Below are positions 35,057-43,620 of a stretch of 64,000 nucleotides of DNA, piece by piece (within the stretch, counting starts at the first letter, position 1; each line of letters starts with the position of its first letter). The notes under the pieces are model-generated. The model did no database searches and was not told where the DNA came from. It saw only the letters and a list, made by a program, of their open reading frames with translations. The stretch is taken from positions 51,813 to 115,812 of the forward strand of contig JANYFY010000017.1 in assembly GCA_025359565.1 (NCBI GenBank). Direction: 5' to 3'. Origin of the DNA: Gammaproteobacteria bacterium (GTDB lineage: Bacteria > Pseudomonadota > Gammaproteobacteria > Steroidobacterales > Steroidobacteraceae). The translations under genes and the position numbers were made by a program.

Positions 35057-35522
35057 TTTGCGCGAAGAGCTGTATAGTTTGCTGGTACCGCTGGCTAACG
35101 AGCGATTGATTGTGCCCCGCGCTTGTGTTGCCGAGGTTATTAGCTATCAAGTTCCCGCTGAGATGAGCAACGCGCCGCCGTGGTATTTGGGCTTGGTGAA
35201 CTGGAGTAATCATAGCGTACCTGTAGTCGCCTTCGAAGGGGCTTTTGGGCAAGTTTTGCCCACTGTATCGAATCGAACCCGCATCTTAATTTTCCATGCA
35301 TCAGCGGGTAAATTGCGGTGCGGTTATTTTGGTATGTTGACCCAAGGGTTTCCGCAGTTAGTCAGAGTCAATGCCGACGTTGTGCGCCCTGATCCTTCGC
35401 GCAGTTTTCCGGAGCGTGCCCCGGTATTTTGCCAAGTCCATATGGTCAATGAGACGCCGTTAATACCAGATTTATATCGCCTAGAAGAAATGATGGCTGA
35501 GGAAACCTCGGTTATCCCTTAG
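35049..35522 (+). CDS. chpC: CheW-like adaptor, ChpC-type
   Basis: About 157 residues with a CheW fold: LVPLANERLIVPRACVAEVI, WYLGLVNWSNHSVPVVAFEG, and RILIFHASAGKLRCGYFGML. It probably gives the Chp array a second input besides PilI, as ChpC does in Pseudomonas. The GTG at 35049 has GGGAG five nucleotides upstream and overlaps the end of chpA; a GTG at 35037 is the alternative. ChpB, the methylesterase that often precedes ChpC, is absent here. Its stop overlaps the convergent rsmE end. Confidence 0.8.
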   Translation: MSDLREELYSLLVPLANERLIVPRACVAEVISYQVPAEMSNAPPWYLGLVNWSNHSVPVVAFEGAFGQVLPTVSNRTRILIFHASAGKLRCGYFGMLTQGFPQLVRVNADVVRPDPSRSFPERAPVFCQVHMVNETPLIPDLYRLEEMMAEETSVIP

Positions 35523-36256
35523 AGCCCTTGCATGTCCCCGAAGCGAGCCTGTAACCAGGTTAGCGCGGCAATTGCTGCAGTTTCGGAGCGCAGGATGCGT
35601 GGTCCCAGTTGCACCCTTAAAAACCCTGACAGCCGAAATGCCTCTAGTTCCTCGGGCGCAAATCCGCCTTCAGGTCCGATGGCAATTTCCGCTTCTGTTT
35701 GCGGACTTTGGGATAATGGTTGCCCTACGCTATCGGGCTCAAATACAAGACGCCAGGCGCTTACTGTAGACGCTCCCAGATAATCCAGCAGTGGCTGCGG
35801 TGTGCAGATTTCAGGCAGTAGATTTCGTCCACACTGCTCACAGGCGCTAGCCGCTACGGCTCGCCAATGCATCGCTTTAGACTCGGATTGTTTATCGTCT
35901 AGCCGTACAATGCTGCGCTGGCTTAAGACCGGTACAATGCGTTTTACACCCAGTTCGGTGGCTTTTTGTACAATGAAATCCATGCGATCTCCGCGTGGCA
36001 CACATTGCACTAGGGTTACTCTTAAGGGTGATTCGCGATTTAACCGCGAAGCGGTACCCAGGGAAACACTGACCCGTGCACCGTGTACAGTTTCAACTAC
36101 CGCGGAGAATTCATCGCCATTGCCATCAAATACAATTAGCGCATCGCCACTGCGCGCGCGTAAAACTTTGGCCAGGTGTGCTGCAGTACCCTGCGGTAAT
36201 TCGATTTGGATGCCAGAACTTAAGGGGCTGGGAACATAAATTCTGGTTAAGCGCAT
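35519..36256 (-). CDS. rsmE: 16S rRNA m3U1498 methyltransferase
   Basis: A 245-residue SPOUT methyltransferase that modifies U1498 of 16S rRNA. The N-terminal PUA-like domain begins MRLTRIYVP and contains HLAKVLRARSGDALIVFDG. The SPOUT part has LVQCVPRGDRMDFIVQKATELGV, QCGRNLLPEI, IGPEGGFAPEELEAF and LGPRILRSETAAIAAL, the knotted cofactor loop. I chose the ATG at 36256 (GGAG eight nucleotides upstream); a longer open frame to 36580 runs through ampD in antisense and is not real. Confidence 0.94.
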   Translation of the reverse strand: MRLTRIYVPSPLSSGIQIELPQGTAAHLAKVLRARSGDALIVFDGNGDEFSAVVETVHGARVSVSLGTASRLNRESPLRVTLVQCVPRGDRMDFIVQKATELGVKRIVPVLSQRSIVRLDDKQSESKAMHWRAVAASACEQCGRNLLPEICTPQPLLDYLGASTVSAWRLVFEPDSVGQPLSQSPQTEAEIAIGPEGGFAPEELEAFRLSGFLRVQLGPRILRSETAAIAALTWLQARFGDMQGL

Positions 36257-36320
36257 CTTGTCTGCTCCTGGGTGGTGCATTGTCGCATATGCTATGGCAG
36301 CTGGGTTGGAGGGTAAGGAT

Positions 36321-36890
36321 TTGCAGATTGATACGAGCACTGGGATCTTAAGTGGAGCGGAGTTTACGCCGTCGTCTAACTGTGACGCGCGCCCCTCAGG
36401 GATTGAAGCGGATCTCATGGTGATCCATGGCATCAGTCTGCCGCCCGGAGAATTCGGCGGGCCCTGGATTGACCAGTTATTTACCAATACGCTGGCTGTT
36501 GACGCGCACCCGCATTTTAAGGAAATTGCGACATTAAGAGTTTCGTCGCACTTACTCTTGAGACGCAACGGTCGTATCACGCAGTTTGTTAAATTCCACG
36601 AACGCGCCTGGCATGCGGGCCGATCTAGTTATAAAGGTCGGGTAGATTGCAATGATTTTTCAATTGGTATTGAGCTCGAAGGTACTGATACACAGCCTTA
36701 TGAATCCGCGCAGTACCTAGCACTTGCCGTTGTGATTAACGCCTTGTGCAAGGCGTATCCTAGGTTGTCCGTTGAACGGTTGGTAGGTCACAGCGACGTT
36801 GCACCTGGCCGCAAAACTGATCCCGGTCCTGCGTTTGATTGGCCAAAGGCGCGTCTCTCTATCGCGAAGCTGCGGGCAAAATCGCGTTAA
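36321..36890 (+). CDS. ampD: 1,6-anhydro-N-acetylmuramyl-L-alanine amidase
   Basis: A 189-residue cytosolic zinc amidase that strips the peptide from anhydro-muropeptides during cell-wall recycling and so keeps the inducer of AmpC low. Zinc ligands are visible as His36 (VIHGISLPPG), His157 (GHSDVAPG) and Asp167 (KTDPGP); the catalytic glutamate lies in IGIELEG. I chose the TTG at 36321: GGAGGG ends seven nucleotides before it and the N-terminus then matches AmpD length. An ATG at 36294 is possible but has no such site. It is divergent from rsmE. Confidence 0.93.
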   Translation: MQIDTSTGILSGAEFTPSSNCDARPSGIEADLMVIHGISLPPGEFGGPWIDQLFTNTLAVDAHPHFKEIATLRVSSHLLLRRNGRITQFVKFHERAWHAGRSSYKGRVDCNDFSIGIELEGTDTQPYESAQYLALAVVINALCKAYPRLSVERLVGHSDVAPGRKTDPGPAFDWPKARLSIAKLRAKSR

Positions 36891-36893
36891 GTG

Positions 36894-37439
36894 TCAGCGC
36901 GATCGACTCCACAGCACTTCACTACCTTGTTCCAGGCGCGCAAGCACACGCGCAATGACAAATAATAAATCGGATAACCGATTTAAGTATTGAAGCGTCT
37001 CGGGCGCAACCGTCTCGACATTGGCAAGCGAGCAGCAGCGTCGCTCGGCACGCCTGCAAATAGTGCGTGCAAGATGACAACTCGCCGCCGCTAGCCCACC
37101 ACCCGGTAATATGAAATCTTTAAGAGGCGGTAGTGCTTCATTAAAATGATCTAAAGTAATTTCGAGGTGTAGTACATGCTCTGCGCTGATAATACGATGT
37201 CCTGGAATGCATAGTTCACCACCGAGATCGAATAGATCATGCTGGATCTCGATTAAGCAATTTCTGACAGGCTCGGGTAGGGTGGTGGCAAGTACCATGC
37301 CTATAGCGCTATTAACCTCGTCTACGGCGCCGTACGCTTCGACCCGTAAATCATCCTTGCGCACTCGCAAGCCGTTGCCGAGACCGGTGCTGCCGTCGTC
37401 ACCGGTGCGCGTATAGATCTTACTCAGTCGATTGCCCAT
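36894..37439 (-). CDS. ATP:cob(I)alamin adenosyltransferase, PduO type
   Basis: A 181-residue enzyme that makes adenosylcobalamin from cob(I)alamin and ATP. The N-terminal ATP motif YTRTGDDGSTGLGNG, then YGAVDEVNSAIG, FILPGGG and the helical RTICRRAERRC with LNRLSDLLFVIAR all match the PduO family. It supplies the cofactor for the class II ribonucleotide reductase at 9-11.9 kb; I see no other B12 enzyme in the window. The gene stands alone, convergent with ampD by 3 bp. Confidence 0.92.
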   Translation of the reverse strand: MGNRLSKIYTRTGDDGSTGLGNGLRVRKDDLRVEAYGAVDEVNSAIGMVLATTLPEPVRNCLIEIQHDLFDLGGELCIPGHRIISAEHVLHLEITLDHFNEALPPLKDFILPGGGLAAASCHLARTICRRAERRCCSLANVETVAPETLQYLNRLSDLLFVIARVLARLEQGSEVLWSRSR

Positions 37440-37495
37440 GAACTCCTCCCAAAATTAAGCTGCGACGGTAGCATAAGGTTTGCTAAGGTTGCGAT

Positions 37496-38263
37496 ATGAG
37501 TACGCAATCACCGGAACTACAAGCCGCCCTGGAAGCTGCCAAGCAGGCGGCTGAAATTGCGCGGAATCTTTATCGAAGTAACTTAGAAGTGCGGATTAAG
37601 GTGGATAAATCACCGGTTACGGAGGCTGATTTTCGTTGTGAATCGGCGATTCGCAAGATTCTTACCGATCAATTTCCTAATTATGGTTTTTGGGGAGAGG
37701 AAACGGGTTGTCAGGACCGGAATACAGAGAATCTTTGGTTAGTTGATCCGATTGATGGTACCAAAGCTTTCGTGCGGGAATATCCCATGTTTTCAACGCA
37801 GATTGCTTTGCTTCGGCGAGGTCAAATTGTGCTTGGAGTTTCGAGTGCGCCGATTTATGGCGAATTGGCTTATGCTGAGCGCGGTAGCGGCGCTTTCTTA
37901 AATGGCCAACCCTTGGTCGTTAGTGACATTCAGACTTTAGGGTTGGCGACGATGTCATCCGGCAACTTAAAATCTTTGGCTGCCTCCGCCCAGTGGAGTA
38001 AATATGGCGCGTTGGTGACACAGGTGGATCGTATCCGAGGTTATGGTGATTTTTTACATTATCATTTATTAGCAGCGGGTAAAGTCGATGCGGTAATCGA
38101 ATCCGACGTCAGTATTCTTGATATTGCTGCGTTGGTGGCTATCGTGACAGAGGCCGGAGGACAGTTTACCGAACTTAATGGAAAACCCATTTCGCTTGGA
38201 TCGAAGTCAGTTCTCGCAACTAATGGGTTGCTGCACGACCTTATATTGGCGGCGCTAAATTAG
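37496..38263 (+). CDS. Inositol monophosphatase-family phosphatase
   Basis: A 255-residue magnesium-dependent phosphatase. The metal sites are visible: FWGEETG, WLVDPIDGTKAFVREYP, and the third site in DVSILDIAALVAIVTEAGG. The wording resembles histidinol-phosphatase (HisN-type) and CysQ-like branches; sequence alone does not decide. Its 3' end overlaps the convergent threonine aldolase gene by 23 bp. Confidence 0.88.
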   Translation: MSTQSPELQAALEAAKQAAEIARNLYRSNLEVRIKVDKSPVTEADFRCESAIRKILTDQFPNYGFWGEETGCQDRNTENLWLVDPIDGTKAFVREYPMFSTQIALLRRGQIVLGVSSAPIYGELAYAERGSGAFLNGQPLVVSDIQTLGLATMSSGNLKSLAASAQWSKYGALVTQVDRIRGYGDFLHYHLLAAGKVDAVIESDVSILDIAALVAIVTEAGGQFTELNGKPISLGSKSVLATNGLLHDLILAALN

Positions 38264-39305
38264 AATGTTTTACGTCGAAAAATTCTTTAAAGGCTTTAAG
38301 GGTGAGTGAGATTTTGGCGGCCGATAGATCCAAATGCGTTACCAATCGGGTGCGCGGTGAGATTGAGGCGAGAATATTGCGTGCGATTAAATGCTGTTGC
38401 AGGGCGCCCGCTCGCTCGCTTGGAATGACGACATACACCATATTGGTTTGTGGCGGTTCTACATGCAGGCCGAGTCGGGTTAAGCCATCAGCCAGAGTAT
38501 TTGCATTGGCATGGTCTTCCGCTAGCCTCTGAACATTATGTTCTAGCGCATAGAGCCCCGCAGCCGCTAAAATGCCAGCCTGGCGCAAGCCGCCCCCTAA
38601 TACTTTGCGCCATCGTCGTGCTTTATCCACGAAATCGCGCGAGCCTAGCAGCAACGAGCCTGCGGGTGCACCCAGTCCTTTGGACAGACACAGCGACACC
38701 GAATCAAAGCCGGCAACCGCGCTGGTTTCGTTGACATTAAGTTTGATGATTGCATTGAATAATCGCGCACCATCTAAATGGGTGCCTAAATGATGGGTTC
38801 GAGCTAACTGGGTGGCAGCGCTTTGATAGGCGAGGGGTAAGACACGGCCTCCGATGGTATTTTCGAGCGCTAAAAGCCGGGTTCGCGCAAAGTGAATGTC
38901 AGCCGGCTTGATAGCATAGGCTATACGATCAAGGGCAATGCTGCCGTCAGAATCATTCTCTAAGGGCTGCGGCTGAATACTGCCTAATACGGCCGCACCT
39001 CCACCCTCATATTTGTAGGTATGCGCTTCTTGACCGACCAAGTATTCGTCGCCGCGATCACAATGGGTCATCAATGCTGCTAAATTACTTTGCGTGCCGG
39101 TTGGAAAAAATAAAGCGTCGGCAAAGCCGAAGCGTTCAGCAGCAACGTTTTGTAGGCGATTCACCGTCGCATCGTCGCCGTATACATCGTCTCCCACTTC
39201 AGCCGCCGACATTGCGGCACGCATTGGCGGCGACGGCCGCGTGACGGTGTCGCTACGCAAATCAATCGGGGGTGATTTTGCTTTCGAGCCGCTGGTAATT
39301 AACAT
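38241..39305 (-). CDS. ltaE: Low-specificity L-threonine aldolase
   Basis: A 354-residue PLP enzyme splitting threonine or allo-threonine to glycine and acetaldehyde. It begins with DLRSDTVTRPSPPMRAAM and GDDVYGDDATVNRLQ, both diagnostic; FFPTGTQSNLAAL and HLDGARLFNA follow, and the PLP lysine is in SLCLSKGLGAPAGS. All landmarks are present. It overlaps the IMPase gene tail to tail. Confidence 0.93.
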   Translation of the reverse strand: MLITSGSKAKSPPIDLRSDTVTRPSPPMRAAMSAAEVGDDVYGDDATVNRLQNVAAERFGFADALFFPTGTQSNLAALMTHCDRGDEYLVGQEAHTYKYEGGGAAVLGSIQPQPLENDSDGSIALDRIAYAIKPADIHFARTRLLALENTIGGRVLPLAYQSAATQLARTHHLGTHLDGARLFNAIIKLNVNETSAVAGFDSVSLCLSKGLGAPAGSLLLGSRDFVDKARRWRKVLGGGLRQAGILAAAGLYALEHNVQRLAEDHANANTLADGLTRLGLHVEPPQTNMVYVVIPSERAGALQQHLIARNILASISPRTRLVTHLDLSAAKISLTLKAFKEFFDVKHSNLAPPI

Positions 39306-39345
39306 GCGGCATTATAACTAGAATTTTGCTAGCGGCGGCAGCGCT

Positions 39346-40569
39346 TTAATGTTCGTAGCGTAGAGCGACCTGTAAGATTCTTTCTTTATCGGAGAGGGGG
39401 ATACCGAGCATTGCTCTTTGGGCTACCTCACTGTTTATTTGGATGCCTTCAACGATTGCATTCCAGTGAGGCCCGAAATCACGTTGCACGGCGATGGTCA
39501 AGGCATTGCCTCTGTCACCCAAAAAATATCCAACCTCAGCGAGAAAATTGCTTGAAGTTTGTTGAGTGGCAAAATGATCAACTCGAACGCTGTAGCGCCA
39601 GGGTTCTGATTGCCAACTACCTAAAAGAAACGCGCTGCTAAAGCTCCACGCATTTTGCGGAAGATAGGTGTCTACCAGAGTGCGTCCGTGCAACCATTGC
39701 GTAACCAAAGTTGCCCGATCTGTAGGCGTCCAACGCGCGCCAAAACTATCAAAATAGGTTGCCCAGGCGCTGTCTTGGATTTTCGTTGAGGTAGCGGCGA
39801 GATTGGCACGATTGTCATAGTGAATGGCTCGTAGTTCGACTATGCCGCTGTAACGAAAACTTGACGAAACATAGTAACCGGCGCGGCCATCTAGGTCGTG
39901 GTAGAACAGTGTGCGCTGCTCTAGCGATTGCCCGCGATTAGCGAATCGGCCGAAGAGAGTGCTCTGACGATCACTGAGACCCCAACCGCGAGTAGCAATC
40001 ACAGTGCCGGCTGTGTCATTCCAGCCAAAAGCGGCAGCGCTCACACTAAATTCGAAATTATGCCCCCGCGCAAACCCCAGCCAGTCCAAGCTATATTGAG
40101 AGCCGATCGTACGTAATTCTTCGCCAACCCAGGTGTTGATTGCTGAGAACGACAGGGTATAGGGTGATCGCCAGCCTCGCATACGATTCTCTAGCGACAA
40201 TTCAGGATAAAAAGCCCCGATTTTTAATCGCGAGCGCCAAATAGAGGTCGGTATAGGACGCCACTCCGCGTAAATTTCCGTAAGGTCCACAGGATTCACG
40301 TCGTTGGCTCCGTAGCTTACCGCTTCCGCTGCGAAGCGTAGCGTGGGTGATATGTCTGCGCGATACTCTGCACGCAAAAATCCAAGTTGCAGACCATCAT
40401 GATTTTCATCAAAACGTAGTTTTCCTAGACCTCCCGTATAACGAGATTCAGCCGTATTGCTGCTCACGGCCCGTACATCAACGCCGACATCGAATCCATC
40501 GCTGCGAGCCTGGTCGCACAAACATAGCAGCAAGACGAGCGCATATGCCGTAACTAATAATCTTGCCAT
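39346..40569 (-). CDS. Putative outer-membrane beta-barrel protein
   Basis: A 407-residue exported protein (signal peptide LLVTAYALVLLLCLCDQARS). The rest alternates polar and aromatic residues in many short strands (LQLGFLRAEYRA, TLRFAAEAVSYG, SVSAAAFGWNDTAG, YYVSSSFRYSGIVELRAIHY) and ends LQVALRYEH, close to the aromatic-terminated strand that signals barrel assembly. I infer a porin-like or alginate-export-like barrel but recognise no family. It overlaps the upstream cupredoxin-like gene by 16 bp, so the two are coupled. Confidence 0.7.
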   Translation of the reverse strand: MARLLVTAYALVLLLCLCDQARSDGFDVGVDVRAVSSNTAESRYTGGLGKLRFDENHDGLQLGFLRAEYRADISPTLRFAAEAVSYGANDVNPVDLTEIYAEWRPIPTSIWRSRLKIGAFYPELSLENRMRGWRSPYTLSFSAINTWVGEELRTIGSQYSLDWLGFARGHNFEFSVSAAAFGWNDTAGTVIATRGWGLSDRQSTLFGRFANRGQSLEQRTLFYHDLDGRAGYYVSSSFRYSGIVELRAIHYDNRANLAATSTKIQDSAWATYFDSFGARWTPTDRATLVTQWLHGRTLVDTYLPQNAWSFSSAFLLGSWQSEPWRYSVRVDHFATQQTSSNFLAEVGYFLGDRGNALTIAVQRDFGPHWNAIVEGIQINSEVAQRAMLGIPLSDKERILQVALRYEH

Positions 40570-41225
40570 GTCTTATTCGCCCCATGATGTTGTGGTGGTT
40601 GACGCAGTACGCGTGTGAATTGGTGGGTTACCGAGTTCGAGTGATTCTCGATTATGGATAGGGGTTGTTCGAATGGCGGTTCGGCTTGATTTAATAAAGC
40701 ATGCCAGATGCGAAGCGTGTAGTCGCCCGCTGGTATATTTGACAATTGCAGTCGACCATCAATAGCCGTTCGTCCGTACCAAGGAGAGTCGGTTACCCAA
40801 ATATAACCGAGCATATCGTCGTGAATATTACATCCAAGAGTCACTAGGCCGGCATGGTCAAAGAGCACTGGAGCAGCCCTGTGACCTGCGTACAAAGCAA
40901 GGGTAAATTTCTTTGCTCCCGAAAAAGAGTACACCTGGTGACGGACTTGATCGCTATTAGGGAAGTCCACCGAGGTCCCGGTCTGAACAATTAATACGTC
41001 TGGCACGAATTGCAATTTGCGTTGATCCATAATGGCATTTTTTACGGTTTGTGCTTGATCAGTGGATCGGGTGGCTTCTACCATAATTACGGCACCCTCC
41101 ACGGCCGAGCCGGATATCGAACTCACTGTGACCGATAGCTCAGCAGAGAAACAGGGGTGGACCGCGTTACTCAAAATCGCGTAGGCCGTCACACAAAAAA
41201 CCCCGAAAAAACGACTATTATTCAT
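40554..41225 (-). CDS. Periplasmic cupredoxin-like protein
   Basis: A 223-residue exported protein (signal peptide FFGVFCVTAYAILSNAVHPCFSA). A cupredoxin core has the type 1 copper ligands in order: His96 (SDQVRHQVYSFSG), Cys132, His135 and Met138 (GCNIHDDMLGYI). A carboxypeptidase-regulatory-like segment follows (GRLQLSNIPAGDYTLRIWHA). Such proteins are often annotated as methylamine-utilisation proteins without evidence for that role. It is coupled to the barrel protein and lies head to head with the membrane phosphodiesterase, which is 25 bp away. I use the ATG at 41225; a longer frame to 41297 would overlap that gene. Confidence 0.8.
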   Translation of the reverse strand: MNNSRFFGVFCVTAYAILSNAVHPCFSAELSVTVSSISGSAVEGAVIMVEATRSTDQAQTVKNAIMDQRKLQFVPDVLIVQTGTSVDFPNSDQVRHQVYSFSGAKKFTLALYAGHRAAPVLFDHAGLVTLGCNIHDDMLGYIWVTDSPWYGRTAIDGRLQLSNIPAGDYTLRIWHALLNQAEPPFEQPLSIIENHSNSVTHQFTRVLRQPPQHHGANKTWQDY

Positions 41226-41250
41226 TATTAACTCATTAGAGCCTAAATCT

Positions 41251-43620
41251 TTGCGCAGCTTCAAGAACAGACTCCTCATTCTGATTGTCTCGCTCATGGT
41301 TCTGGCGCAAAGTGTGACAATCGTTCTGGCTCTGGCGTCGATTCATGGTGCGGTGCGTACTGATTCAGCGCGTAGACTGACGGCTGCTCGGGCGATGCTG
41401 GATCGGACTTTAGCGGAACGCTCGAGACGGCTCCGGTCCGCCACCGACGTACTAGTCAGGGATTTCGGATTTAAAGAGGCAGTCGCTACGGCTGACCTGC
41501 CCACGATGCAGTCAGCCCTTAGCAATCACGCAGCACGAGTCGATGCCGAACTTGCCGTGCTCTACGGACTCGACGGCACAATACTGACAGCGAGTACCTC
41601 CATGCTCGCCGAGCAGGCACGTCGAGGTTTGCATCTTCCTGAAGCGAATTCGGCGCCCTTGCCGTTTGCGTTGGTGGGAGGTCGTCCCTATCAGATCGTA
41701 TTTGCACCGCTTCGCGCACCGCAGACCATTGGATGGGTGGCGCTAGGCTTTGCGCTTGATCGGTCACTTGCAAAGCAACTTGCAGAATTATCCAGTACCG
41801 ATGTCAGTTTTGTGTTCAGCGAGCCGAATACCGCCAATAATACTATTTCGTCGTTGACGACTACTCGCGCCGATTCATTGGCACTAACGCCGCCCGCCGC
41901 GAATTCCACCGACGAGCCGAGTATGTTCCTTCTTGATGGTGAGCAATATTTGACTCTTAGTTCATCACTACAAACTCAAAATGGAACATTGCGGTTAGTG
42001 GCACAGCAGTCTCAAGACATTGCTATGGCGCAGTTTCATCAAATCCGCCTCGCGTTGTTAGTGATCGGCAGTTTGGCGCTGCTGAGTGCCATCGCGGTAG
42101 CGCTATGGGTCAGTCGCAGTGCGGCGCGGCCATTGGGTATACTCGTCAAAGCGGCAAAGCAAATTGAGCGAGGTTACTACTGCGATAACATTCAGGTCGC
42201 TGGCAGCAGCGAGTTTCAGCGTCTTGCTGACACTTTTAATTCAATGCAGTTGGGTATTCGAGAACGTGAGACGCACATCTTGCATCAAGCCACACACGAT
42301 GCGCTAACGGGACTGTCGAATAGAGAAGGGCTGCGTCAGTGCCTTGTGGATATGCCGAAAAATAAAGCGTGCAGCATTCTCATGCTTGATGTGCAGCGAT
42401 TCCGTGATATCAATGCATCGGTCGGACATCAGGTCGGGGATCAACTGCTCATAGCATTGTCAGAACGTATTGCGCAGCTCGCAGCGGCAACGACGCTGTG
42501 TGCTCGAGTGGGAGCTGATCAATTCGTGGCAATTTGCGCGCAACATGATAGTGAATTGTTGCACCGCGCACTTATTTTGAGTGACGAGATGCGCGAGGGT
42601 GTTCAGGTCGGTGAAATTCGGCTAAGTGTCGACGTGCACATCGGAATTAGTGAGTGGAGTGAGCCACGAATTCTGCCAGATGATTTTCTTCGTCAAGCCG
42701 ACGTGGCGCTGCTGCAGGCTAAAGAAAGGGGTACGGTAGCGGTGGTCTATCAACCTTCGCATGATAGGGAACATCGTAGGCGAGTTACTATAGTGTCGGA
42801 ACTGCGCAAAGCACTGGTCGGAGACGGCCTGACTTTGCACTACCAACCATTGATCAATATGACTGATGGAGCGGTGGTCGGCTTTGAAGCGCTGCTACGC
42901 TGGTCACATCCAACGTTGGGAAATATTTCGCCGGCAGAATTTGTGCCCTTGGCAGAGCGGGCTTCCGTTTTGCCGGATTTGTCAAAGTTCGTCTTGGACA
43001 CAGCGATTGGCCAATTGGGGCGTTGGCACCGCGAAGGTATTGAGGCCGAGATTGCTGTTAATTTGTCGGCGGCGGATTTCGCAGATGGGGAGCTTAGTGT
43101 TCGTGTGCTCGATTTATTATGTAAACATCAAGCACCCGCTACTCGACTATTGCTTGAGGTAACTGAAAGCGCCATTATGCGCGAGCCGCAGCTTGCGGCT
43201 CAAGTCATGCAACAATTGCGTACTAGTGGAGTACGGTTCGCGATTGATGATTTTGGCACTGGGCACTCAAGTCTGGCGCAATTGCACGCGTTACCGGTCG
43301 ATGAACTTAAAATTGATCGTGCATTTGTGATGAACTTAGATCGCTCAGCCAGCAATAATATGATTGTGCGCACCACGATTGACTTGGGTCACAGTCTTGG
43401 CCTTAAGGTGGTCGCAGAAGGCATAGAAACATCTGAAGCTTGGGCTACATTACTACGTTTGGGATGTGATTTGGCGCAGGGTTATTTTATTAGCCGTCCC
43501 ATGGCGGCGCAAGCGGTGCCTGGTTGGATTCATATGCAACGCCAACAAATAGCCCAAGCGCTTGAGGCGGCCGAGCAATCCGGCGCGGTAGCAACCTTGC
43601 GGGGTCGTGCCCGTCACTGA
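41251..43620 (+). CDS. Membrane c-di-GMP phosphodiesterase with degenerate GGDEF (HAMP-GGDEF-EAL)
   Basis: A 789-residue sensor. Membrane helix one spans about residues 8-30, a periplasmic sensing domain runs to about 265, helix two is LLVIGSLALLSAIAVALWV, and HAMP follows. The GGDEF site is degenerate, GADQF (421-425), so cyclase activity is unlikely. The EAL domain keeps EAL (546-548 in GFEALLRW), EVTESA, IDDFGTGHSS, KIDRAFV and AEGIE, so hydrolysis of c-di-GMP is expected. The start is a TTG at 41251; no ATG fits without losing helix one. It is divergent from the cupredoxin and barrel genes, which may be its sensing partners. Confidence 0.87.
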   Translation: MRSFKNRLLILIVSLMVLAQSVTIVLALASIHGAVRTDSARRLTAARAMLDRTLAERSRRLRSATDVLVRDFGFKEAVATADLPTMQSALSNHAARVDAELAVLYGLDGTILTASTSMLAEQARRGLHLPEANSAPLPFALVGGRPYQIVFAPLRAPQTIGWVALGFALDRSLAKQLAELSSTDVSFVFSEPNTANNTISSLTTTRADSLALTPPAANSTDEPSMFLLDGEQYLTLSSSLQTQNGTLRLVAQQSQDIAMAQFHQIRLALLVIGSLALLSAIAVALWVSRSAARPLGILVKAAKQIERGYYCDNIQVAGSSEFQRLADTFNSMQLGIRERETHILHQATHDALTGLSNREGLRQCLVDMPKNKACSILMLDVQRFRDINASVGHQVGDQLLIALSERIAQLAAATTLCARVGADQFVAICAQHDSELLHRALILSDEMREGVQVGEIRLSVDVHIGISEWSEPRILPDDFLRQADVALLQAKERGTVAVVYQPSHDREHRRRVTIVSELRKALVGDGLTLHYQPLINMTDGAVVGFEALLRWSHPTLGNISPAEFVPLAERASVLPDLSKFVLDTAIGQLGRWHREGIEAEIAVNLSAADFADGELSVRVLDLLCKHQAPATRLLLEVTESAIMREPQLAAQVMQQLRTSGVRFAIDDFGTGHSSLAQLHALPVDELKIDRAFVMNLDRSASNNMIVRTTIDLGHSLGLKVVAEGIETSEAWATLLRLGCDLAQGYFISRPMAAQAVPGWIHMQRQQIAQALEAAEQSGAVATLRGRARH

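Noticed and set aside
35519..36580. A longer open frame for rsmE extending the N-terminus by about 108 codons
   Set aside because: The extension is antisense to ampD, has no ribosome binding site and no resemblance to RsmE, whereas ATG 36256 has GGAG and the typical MRLTRIYVP start.
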